A stretch of 50,804 nt of DNA, from the NCBI GenBank assembly GCA_963630635.1, contig CAVGOA010000012.1:1-50804 (forward strand), given 5' to 3'. The stretch is from Paratractidigestivibacter sp963630635 (GTDB taxonomy: Bacteria > Actinomycetota > Coriobacteriia > Coriobacteriales > Atopobiaceae). Below the pieces are notes generated by a model. It did not search any database and was not told the DNA's origin. It was given only the letters and a program-made list of their open reading frames with translations. The number at the start of each line of letters is the position of its first letter. Positions within the stretch are counted from its first letter, which is position 1. The position numbers were made by a program, and so were the translations under genes. Positions 42,534-49,251 of the stretch are shown here, piece by piece.

Positions 42534-43049
42534 CTAAACGTGGTCGATAAGCTCGTCGGCAGGCTTGCGCTTAGCGTGCATGGGGCCGGGCTCGGCGTCT
42601 GCAGCGGGGTAGCCCAAGGGGAAGATCGCCAACAGGTTGTAGGCGGCCATCCGGGGGAAGGCCTCCTTCAAGGCCGGGGCATCAAAGTGGCCCACCCAGG
42701 TGGTGCCCAGCCCCAGGTCCTGGACCTCGAGCATCATATGGGTCGCGGCGATGGTGGCATCGACGTCGGCGAAGTTGTAGCCGTCGAACTTGCGCACCCA
42801 GGCCTCGTTGGCAGCCGAGCCCAGCACGATAAAGGTCTTGGCGTCAAAGTGGAAACGCGTAGTGGCGGCGAGCTTGGCCACGTCCTCTTCCCCCGTGATG
42901 ACCCAGGCGTGCCAGGGCTGCCTGTCGACCGCGGTGGGAGCCAGGACGCCGGCGGTGAGGATTGCGCTCACCTGCTCTTCTGTCACGGGCTGGTCAGAGA
43001 ACTTGCGGCAGGAGTAGCGGTTTGCGGCAAGAGTCAGGAAATCAGACAT
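42534..43049 (-). CDS. Nitroreductase-family FMN oxidoreductase
   Basis: 171 residues. NRYSCRKFSDQPVTEEQV is the FMN-phosphate-binding start of the nitroreductase fold; LAPTAVDRQPWHAWVI, DVDATIAATHMMLEVQDLGL (dimer helix), GTTWVGHFDAPAL and AIFPLGYPAADAEPGP complete the small-size subgroup found in anaerobes. It would reduce nitro or quinone-like compounds with NAD(P)H in the cytosol; the substrate is unknown. ATG at 43049 has AAAGG 9 bp upstream; the longer frame to 43133 is not supported. It ends before the dyad terminator and precedes tetR on the same strand. Confidence 0.9.
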   Translation of the reverse strand: MSDFLTLAANRYSCRKFSDQPVTEEQVSAILTAGVLAPTAVDRQPWHAWVITGEEDVAKLAATTRFHFDAKTFIVLGSAANEAWVRKFDGYNFADVDATIAATHMMLEVQDLGLGTTWVGHFDAPALKEAFPRMAAYNLLAIFPLGYPAADAEPGPMHAKRKPADELIDHV

Positions 43050-43191
43050 GGGCGTGCCTTTCTGCTGGTATCTGCGCCGCGGGCCGCGGCGACTTACAGC
43101 AACGTTATAGCCCACGCGCGCCCGCCCGGCCAAGGCAGAATCGGGCGAAACAGGCGTATTTTCTCGTGTGGCTGGCGGCCGCGAGGGCCAC

Positions 43192-43325
43192 GTGCGACTT
43201 TTCGCGGTTTAAATCGGCGCCGGCCAAGTAGCCCGTCTTCATTTGGCGACGTTTGCCCAGTTGGCGAGAAGCGCTAGGCGGCTGGCTACTCGGCGGGTCC
43301 CGGTTTAAACCGCGAAAACTCGCGC
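43192..43325. repeat. Inverted-repeat element C (~134 bp), arm sequence covaries relative to A and B
   Basis: The 22-bp arms at 43192-43213 and 43304-43325 pair with two mismatches. The arm core is CGCGGTTTAAA with TTTAAACCGCG, where elements A and B have TTCCACTTTAAA with TTTAAAGTGGAA. Inside are AGTAGCC and GGCTACT and, on the minus strand, CAACTGGGCAAACG. The outer GYGCGACTT, the TTTAAA and the inner boxes are conserved; the changed arm bases remain complementary. Confidence 0.85.
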
Positions 43326-43742
43326 ATGGTGCCAGAGACGGGTCGAATGGGGCCCGCGGGAGGCGGTCGACAAAGCGCGGCGGGACAAGTTACGGTGCCC
43401 GGAAGGGCAAAACGCCCCAAGGGCCCTAAAACAGCAGATGGGCCGAGTGCCACATAAGCGGCGCCCGGCCCGTCCGAGGCAAGACGACAAGCGGAACACT
43501 GTGCCAGCTAAGCCGGGAAGGAGGGGAGGAGTGGCTTTTGACGCTAGAAGGCAAAAAAGCGCGCCAAGCCGGCTGTACCTATCCTGTCGTTGAGTCGAGA
43601 ATACCTGCTTTGCCCGCGTCGCCGCCGCACCTGTCGCAACCGGCATGAATTACGACACGTTTAGCACTCCCGCTCGGCGAGAAGCATCCATGCGGGATAG
43701 AATGTAGGGCCTTGGAACACCTAAGAAAGGCAGCCCGCGACC
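43326..43742. other. 417-bp gene-free stretch before the DUF3516 helicase, content unassigned
   Basis: GC-rich, with many short complementary runs (CCCGG, GGGCC, GCCGGG) but no coding sequence with a ribosome site and no RNA family I can recognise. Near the end, TCCCGC and GCGGGA (about 43668-43696) form a hairpin around a GGCGAGAAG motif, and TAGAAT at 43698-43703 is a possible -10 box for the helicase, whose ATG is at 43743. A structured RNA is possible. Confidence 0.4.
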
Positions 43743-46346
43743 ATGGCAAACCCCGCAGAAGACCCCCAGACAACCCCCGCCGACGACCCATTTGCCCCGG
43801 GCTCGCTGGGCGCCCTCATCCCCTGGCCCGACGACAACTCCTACCCCAACATGCCGGCCGACGAGGCCCTGGAGCTTTTCTTGGGCTGGGTCGAGTCGCG
43901 CGGCATCGAGCTGTGGGACCACCAAGAAGAGGCCCTTCTCTCCCTAGCTTCGGGCGACCACCTGATCCTGGGCACGCCCACCGGCTCGGGCAAGTCGATG
44001 GTCGCGCTTGGCATGGCCTTCATGAGCGTGTGCACCGACCGCCGCGCCTACTACACCGCCCCTATCAAAGCCCTGGTCAGCGAGAAGTTCTTTGACTTTG
44101 TCGACTACTTTGGCAAAGAGAACGTGGGCATGATCACCGGCGACGCCTCGATCAACGCCGAGGCCCCCATTATCTGCTGCACGGCAGAGATCTTGGCCAA
44201 CCGCGCCCTGGCAGAAGGCGAGAAGTGCGACTGCGGCTGCGTGGCCATGGACGAGTTCCACTTCTACGCCGATCCCGACCGCGGCTGGGCCTGGCAGGTG
44301 CCGCTGCTCACCCTCCCCCACACCCAGTTTTTGCTGATGAGCGCCACCTTGGGCGACACCTCGTCCATCGCCGCAAGCCTGGAAGAGCACACCGGCCGCA
44401 CCGTCGATGTCCTGGCAGACGCCCCGCGCCCGGTGCCCTTGTCCTACGAATTTGTCGACACCGCGCTTGAAGGCACCGTTGAGCTGGCCCTTCGCGCCGG
44501 CGACGCCCCTTTGTACATCGTGCACTTCTCGCAAGACGCCGCCTTGTCCAGCGCCCAATCGCTGGCCAGCTACGGTGTGAGCACCAAAGAACAGCGCGAG
44601 GCCGTGAAGGAGGCCATCAAGGGCACCCGCTTTACCACGACCTTTGGCAAAACCCTGCAGCGCCTGCTGTGCTGCGGCGTGGGCGTCCACCACGCGGGTA
44701 TGCTGCCGCGCTACCGCCTGCTGGTAGAGAAACTTGCCCAGCAGGGGCTTCTCCCCGTCATCTGCGGCACCGACACCTTGGGCGTGGGCATCAACGTGCC
44801 CATCCACACGGTCATCTTGACGGCCCTGACCAAGTTCGACGGCCGCCGCATGCGCGTGCTCAACGCCCGTGAGTTCCACCAGATCGTGGGCCGCGCCGGC
44901 AGATCCGGCTTTGACACCGAGGGCCGCGTGATCGCCGAGGCCACCGAGTACGACATCGAGTACGCCCGCGCCCTGCTCAAGGCCGCCGGCGACCCCAAGA
45001 AGGCCCGCAAGATCAAGACCAAGAAACCGCCCGAGGGCTTTGTGACCTGGAACAAGCAGACCTTCGAGCGCCTGGAAACCGCCGTGCCCGCGCCCTTAAA
45101 GCCGCGCCTAAAAATCAGCCACTCCATGGTACTGGCCGAGGTCGAGCAGGGCGGAGACGCGCTGGCCCGCACCCACAAGCTGGTGGACGACTCGGCCCAG
45201 ACAGACGGCGAGAAGGCCGCCCTGCACACCCGCGCAGACGAGATCATGGCGACTTTGCTGGATGCCGGCGTCGTGGTTTACAGCGAAGGCCCAGACGGCG
45301 AGAAGACCTACCAGACAACCGTCGACGTCCCCGTGGATTTTGCCCTTGACCAGCCCCTCTCCCCCTTCCTTCTTGCTGCGCTGGAGCTCTTGGATCCCCA
45401 AAGCGACACCTACGCGATGGACGTCATCAGCATGGTCGAGGCCACGCTTGAGGACCCGGGCCAGATCCTGCGCGCCCAGCAGCGCGCCGCCCGCGACCGC
45501 GCGATGGCCGAGATGAAGGCCGACGGCGTGGACTACGACGAACGCATGGAGCGCCTGCAAGAGGTGACCTGGCCAAAGCCGCTGGAAGAGCTTCTGGCCG
45601 CCGCCTATGACGAGTACTGCGCCAAGGTGCCGTGGGCGCGCGACTTTGCGCTGTCGCCCAAGTCGATCCTGCGTGACATGATTGAGTGCGCAAGCGACTT
45701 CAAGGAGTACATTGGCCGCTACAACATTGCCCGCTGCGAGGGCATCCTGCTGCGCTACCTCTCGGACGCCTACCACGTGCTTGACCGCACCGTGCCGCCC
45801 GACAAGAAGGACGAGCGCCTGTTCGAGATCACCTCGTGGCTGGGCTTTGTCGTGCGCTCGGTCGACTCGAGCCTGGTGGACGAGTGGAGCTCGGCCGGCA
45901 GCGCCGCGGGCGTCGATGTTGCACCGCCGACAGCCGCCGACGAGGTGGTCCACGACCGCCGCGCCCTTACTCTGCTGGTGAGAAATGCCCTTTTTGCGCG
46001 CGTGCGCCTGGCGGCCTTTGGCTCCACGCAGGAGCTGGGGGCCTTGGACGGCGACTGGGGCTACCGCAAGGTGGTGTGGGACCAGACCCTGGCCCGCTAC
46101 CACGACGAGCACGAAGAGATCCTGCTTGACGGCGACGCCCGCAGCAGCGCCTACTACACGATCGACGAGACGGACGAGAAGAAGCCGGCGGCCGAAGGCG
46201 GCCACGTCTGGCACGTTCACCAGATCTTTCGCGACGAGGACGACGACCACGACTTTGGCATCTGGGCAGACGTCGACCTGGACGCCACCCAAGAAGAGGG
46301 CGCCGTGGTGTTCAAAAAGTACCGCGTGGGGTTCGTGGACGACTAA
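43743..46346 (+). CDS. Ski2/Mtr4-like DExH RNA helicase with DUF3516 domain
   Basis: 867 residues. RecA1: ELWDHQEEALLSLASGDHLI, Walker A GTPTGSGKSMVAL (~77), MDEFHFYADPDRGW (DEFH in place of DEVH), LMSATLGD. RecA2: GVGVHHAGMLPRYRLLVEKL, GTDTLGVGINVPIHTVI, FHQIVGRAGRSGFDTEG. The large C-terminal part (from FVTWNKQTFERLETAVPAPL to YRVGFVDD) corresponds to DUF3516, which accompanies this helicase type in Actinobacteria. A role in RNA processing or decay is likely by analogy with Ski2-like helicases. ATG at 43743 follows AAGAAAGG at 13-20 bp and CCCGCGACC. It is monocistronic; a palindromic element lies just after its stop. Confidence 0.9.
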   Translation: MANPAEDPQTTPADDPFAPGSLGALIPWPDDNSYPNMPADEALELFLGWVESRGIELWDHQEEALLSLASGDHLILGTPTGSGKSMVALGMAFMSVCTDRRAYYTAPIKALVSEKFFDFVDYFGKENVGMITGDASINAEAPIICCTAEILANRALAEGEKCDCGCVAMDEFHFYADPDRGWAWQVPLLTLPHTQFLLMSATLGDTSSIAASLEEHTGRTVDVLADAPRPVPLSYEFVDTALEGTVELALRAGDAPLYIVHFSQDAALSSAQSLASYGVSTKEQREAVKEAIKGTRFTTTFGKTLQRLLCCGVGVHHAGMLPRYRLLVEKLAQQGLLPVICGTDTLGVGINVPIHTVILTALTKFDGRRMRVLNAREFHQIVGRAGRSGFDTEGRVIAEATEYDIEYARALLKAAGDPKKARKIKTKKPPEGFVTWNKQTFERLETAVPAPLKPRLKISHSMVLAEVEQGGDALARTHKLVDDSAQTDGEKAALHTRADEIMATLLDAGVVVYSEGPDGEKTYQTTVDVPVDFALDQPLSPFLLAALELLDPQSDTYAMDVISMVEATLEDPGQILRAQQRAARDRAMAEMKADGVDYDERMERLQEVTWPKPLEELLAAAYDEYCAKVPWARDFALSPKSILRDMIECASDFKEYIGRYNIARCEGILLRYLSDAYHVLDRTVPPDKKDERLFEITSWLGFVVRSVDSSLVDEWSSAGSAAGVDVAPPTAADEVVHDRRALTLLVRNALFARVRLAAFGSTQELGALDGDWGYRKVVWDQTLARYHDEHEEILLDGDARSSAYYTIDETDEKKPAAEGGHVWHVHQIFRDEDDDHDFGIWADVDLDATQEEGAVVFKKYRVGFVDD

Positions 46347-46362
46347 CCCTCGCACGGCGCGG

Positions 46363-46476
46363 GGCGGACTTTGGGTTTTGTCTATGGCGCAGTTCCGCAT
46401 GAGCCGAAGGCCACTTAATGTGGCCTTCGTGCGAATCAGGACTGTTTGAGCACAGAGACAAAGCCCAAAGGTCGCC
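46363..46476. repeat. Palindromic element with conserved core, copy 2 (intergenic)
   Basis: Imperfect ~24-bp arms (46363-46386 with 46451-46476) enclose GCGCAGTTCCGCATGAGCCG (46387-46406), an apical hairpin (AAGGCCAC/GTGGCCTT) and CAGGACTGTTTGAGCA. The core blocks match the copy at 30667-30772 almost base for base, while the outer arms (TTTGGGTTTTGTCT here) and the hairpin tip have different but self-complementary sequences. It lies between the convergent DUF3516 helicase and chbG-like genes; no T tract argues for a simple terminator. Confidence 0.88.
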
Positions 46477-46502
46477 TCGCGCCCTCGAGCCCTCCCAGGT
46501 TG

Positions 46503-47438
46503 TTAGCGCAGCCCCGCCACCGCAGCCGCCAGTTTCTCGCTGAGAAGCGCGTCGTGCTCGACGTCGCGGCCCTCGCCGCAAGAGAACTCGACGAAACCGG
46601 GCAGGTCGGGGTTCAAGCACTGGCGCGCGTCGTTCACGCGGCCGGGGTGGAAGAGCAGCTCAAGCTGCATGCCGCGCTTCTCGGCAACCTGGGCAAGCCC
46701 CGGCAAGACGGCGGCCACGCGGTCCTGGTCCATGTGGCCCGAGAACAGCACGCCGCAAAATACCGCAGAGATGTCTTGGTAAGAACCCAGGCCCGACTCG
46801 GCCAGAAGGCGGCGGTCGATCTGCCACAGGCGGTTCAAGAGCTCGTGCTTCACCCAGTTGATGGGCGCGATCGACGCCGCCGTGCCGCTTTGCAGGAAGG
46901 CCGCCGTGGGCTCGGCGGGAATGCGCAGGTAATCAAGGTGACAGCCGGACTCTGCTGCCGCGCCCAGGACCGCTTTGAAGACAGCCGGAATCAGCTGGGT
47001 GTGCTGGTGGCCATCCAGGCGCAGGTGGTCGGCCATGTGCGGGAAGCGCTCCACCACACGCGCGATCTGCGCGGCGGCCTCGATCTGCAGCTGGCGAGAC
47101 AGCTCGGCCGCGCCGCCGCCAAACGAGCCGGCCAAAAGCCCGCCGTAACCCAGCTTGAAGAAGCCCTTCTCGTCCACAAGTAACGGGACCTGGGCCGGGT
47201 CGGCGCAGCTAGGCCCCTCGACAAAGTTAAGGTGCACGCCCAGGCGAAGGCCGACGGGGCGCGCGTCAAGCAGCGCCGCGCAGTCTTCGAAGCGCGGCGA
47301 GTTGGCAAAGATCGACAGCGAGTTGAGCAGGCCCTTCTCGGCAACTTCGCCCTTACCCACCCCAGAGCAACACTCCAGGATGCGGGCGGACTGGGCGGGG
47401 TCGATGCCAAAATCGTCGGCGTGGATAATGACGTCCAT
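46503..47438 (-). CDS. ChbG/HpnK-family (YdjC-like) carbohydrate deacetylase
   Basis: 311 residues. The N-terminal DVIIHADDFGIDPAQSARIL carries the metal-binding Asp of the family, with GVHLNFVEGPS and ADHLRLDGHQHTQL supplying the metal His residues, so a metal-dependent deacetylase of the ChbG/HpnK fold is well supported. Family members remove acetyl groups from chitobiose- or hopanoid-linked sugars; the substrate here is unknown. ATG at 47438 has only weak upstream purines. The neighbouring glycosyltransferase (divergent, from 47601) and GtrA hint at glycan or glycolipid modification as a shared theme (inference). Confidence 0.9.
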   Translation of the reverse strand: MDVIIHADDFGIDPAQSARILECCSGVGKGEVAEKGLLNSLSIFANSPRFEDCAALLDARPVGLRLGVHLNFVEGPSCADPAQVPLLVDEKGFFKLGYGGLLAGSFGGGAAELSRQLQIEAAAQIARVVERFPHMADHLRLDGHQHTQLIPAVFKAVLGAAAESGCHLDYLRIPAEPTAAFLQSGTAASIAPINWVKHELLNRLWQIDRRLLAESGLGSYQDISAVFCGVLFSGHMDQDRVAAVLPGLAQVAEKRGMQLELLFHPGRVNDARQCLNPDLPGFVEFSCGEGRDVEHDALLSEKLAAAVAGLR

Positions 47439-47600
47439 CGGTGCACCTCAAGGTTTCTTCTACGTATGTCGCGCTCGTGTCGCAATTGAGGACGGGACGG
47501 GCGTCCCGCGCGAATTTGCTTGGTTGCCGTTAGTATAGGTGAGGCGCGCCAGGCCACAAACGCGACAAACACGACGCGCGCCCTATCACAGGAGGACTCC

Positions 47601-48581
47601 ATGGACCTATCGGTAATCATTCCCTGCTACAACGAGCAGGAATGCCTGCCTATGCTTTTCGACCGCCTGACCCAGGCCCTGGAGGCGCACGGCCTTAGCT
47701 TTGAGCTGATCTTTGTTAACGACGGCAGCAAGGACGGCACTTGGGCTTCCATCTGCGGTTTTGCCGAGAAGACCAGCGAGGGACGGCGCGTGGTGGGCGT
47801 CGACTTCTCGCGTAACTTTGGCAAAGAGGCCGCACTTTTGGCCGGCCTTTCCCACGCGACGGGCGACAACGCCTGCTTTATCGACGCCGACCTGCAGCAA
47901 GAGCCCGAGACCCTGCTTGCTATGTACGACGAGCTCATGGCCCACCCCGAGGCCGACTGCGTGGCCGCCTACCAGGCAGCCCGCCACGAGAGCGCCGTCC
48001 TTAAGCTCTTCAAGGGCGCGTTCTACAAGTCCTTCAAGGCCGTTACCCAGGGCACGGACGACATGATCGCCGGGGCCTCGGACTTCCGCGTCTTTAGGCG
48101 CGACGTGGCCGACGCCCTTCTCGCCATGCCCGAGTACCACCGCTTTACCAAGGGCCTCTTTGCCTGGGTGGGCTTCAACACGATTCCTTTTGCCTACGAG
48201 CCGGCCGCGCGCCAGGCGGGCACCAGCAAGTGGTCGTTTAGGTCGCTCATGCGCTATGCGCTGGAGGGCATCTTCTCGTTCTCGACTTTGCCTCTGAAGT
48301 TTGCCACGTGGGTGGGCGGCGCTTCGTTTGTCGCGTCGATCGTCTACTTCTTTGTGGTTCTTCTCGACACCTTTGTGCGGCAAAACACGCCGCACGGCTA
48401 CCCCACCGTGGTGTGCCTGATCCTGTTCATGGGCGGCCTTACCCTGCTTACGCTGGGCATCATTGGCGAGTACATCGCGCGTATCTATCTTGAGGGCAAG
48501 CACCGCCCCATCTACATCGCCAAGCGCGTCGTCACCGCAGAAGCCGGCCACGTCACCCGCTCCGGCTTCGAGCGCAACTAG
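47601..48581 (+). CDS. GtrB-like family 2 glycosyltransferase with two C-terminal membrane helices
   Basis: 326 residues. The GT-A domain is typical: LSVIIPCYNEQECLPMLFDR, FVNDGSKDGTWASI, VGVDFSRNFGKEAALLAGLS and FIDADLQQEPETLLAMYDEL. KWSFRSLMRYALEGIFSFST precedes two membrane helices (WVGGASFVASIVYFFVVLLD; VCLILFMGGLTLLTLGIIGE), and GEYIARIYLEGKHRPIYIAK ends the fold, as in GtrB/DPM1-type enzymes that make polyprenyl-phosphate-linked sugars at the inner membrane face. ATG at 47601 has a perfect AGGAGG 5 bp upstream; the frame extending to 47520 is not supported. GtrA, the usual flippase partner, lies on the opposite strand 132 bp downstream. Confidence 0.93.
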   Translation: MDLSVIIPCYNEQECLPMLFDRLTQALEAHGLSFELIFVNDGSKDGTWASICGFAEKTSEGRRVVGVDFSRNFGKEAALLAGLSHATGDNACFIDADLQQEPETLLAMYDELMAHPEADCVAAYQAARHESAVLKLFKGAFYKSFKAVTQGTDDMIAGASDFRVFRRDVADALLAMPEYHRFTKGLFAWVGFNTIPFAYEPAARQAGTSKWSFRSLMRYALEGIFSFSTLPLKFATWVGGASFVASIVYFFVVLLDTFVRQNTPHGYPTVVCLILFMGGLTLLTLGIIGEYIARIYLEGKHRPIYIAKRVVTAEAGHVTRSGFERN

Positions 48582-48618
48582 CCGTCCGCGCATCAGCCGC
48601 GCCCGCGCCGCCACACAA

Positions 48619-48690
48619 CGATGGCGGGACCTAAATCGCAGATTCTCGCCAAATTGAAGCGCTTTATCTGCGATTTAGGTCCCGCCATCG
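48619..48690. repeat. Perfect 25-bp inverted repeat (element D)
   Basis: The arms at 48619-48643 and 48666-48690 are exactly complementary (core GGCGGGACCTAAATCGCAGA) around a 22-nt loop. It sits between the convergent glycosyltransferase and gtrA genes. There is no T tract, so it is not an ordinary terminator, although it could stop transcription. A GGCGAGAAG motif follows at 48701. Confidence 0.88.
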
Positions 48691-48713
48691 AAATGAGGGG
48701 GGCGAGAAGGTCG

Positions 48714-49127
48714 TTAGACCTCGGGGATCTGCTCGCCACCGTCGAGCCATTTTTTGCGGCTGACGAAGTTCCAGACCATGACGACGGCGGTGGCAAAGAG
48801 CTTGGTCACGGTGACCATAAGGGCCGAGGTGCCCAGAACAGCCACGCCGGCGGCCATGCAAATCTCGTTGATGACCAGGCCAATGGCCGACAAGACGATG
48901 AAGATCACGAACTCGCGGCCGCGCGAGAGGTCTTCTCGGTGCGTAAAGACATAGCGCATGGACGCCAGGTAGTTGAAGATGACAGAGACGCAAAACGAGA
49001 TGCCGGCCGCCAGCACAGGATCCATGCCAAAGACCTGCGACAACAGCATGAGCACGCCGTAGTCGATGACAAACGCGATGACGCCCACGACGCCAAACTT
49101 CAAGAACTGCTGGATAAGCTTACCCAT
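48714..49127 (-). CDS. GtrA-family membrane protein
   Basis: 137 residues with four membrane helices (FLKFGVVGVIAFVIDYGVLM, LAAGISFCVSVIFNYLASMR, FVIFIVLSAIGLVINEICMA, LFATAVVMVWNFVSRKKWLD). The FGVVGVIAFVIDYG start and NFVSRKKW end are typical of GtrA, thought to translocate polyprenyl-phosphate-linked sugars across the cytoplasmic membrane. ATG at 49127 has AAAGGAG 6 bp upstream; the longer frame to 49295 overlaps the promoter region of the next gene. Together with the convergent GtrB-like gene it probably forms a glycan-decoration pair, although they are on opposite strands here. Confidence 0.92.
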   Translation of the reverse strand: MGKLIQQFLKFGVVGVIAFVIDYGVLMLLSQVFGMDPVLAAGISFCVSVIFNYLASMRYVFTHREDLSRGREFVIFIVLSAIGLVINEICMAAGVAVLGTSALMVTVTKLFATAVVMVWNFVSRKKWLDGGEQIPEV

Positions 49128-49251
49128 AGGAACTCCTTTGGAACTTGCGGTTTTGCCCCACAAGGATAGACCACGCCGCCCGCTTTGTCGTAGCATTAAT
49201 AACCCGCGTTTTTTGCGGCACCGACTTAACACAAGGCAGGAGCACCATCGC

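Noticed and set aside
43370..43545. Cobalamin riboswitch suggested by strings such as GTTACGGTGCC and GCCGGGAAGG
   Set aside because: No B12 box or conserved CCCGC-ACTGT core is in the right order, and the downstream gene is an RNA helicase, not a cobalamin gene.
46363..46476. CRISPR-like or tandem repeat array
   Set aside because: Only one copy is present at this location; the second is 16 kb away and there are no regularly spaced repeats anywhere in the window.
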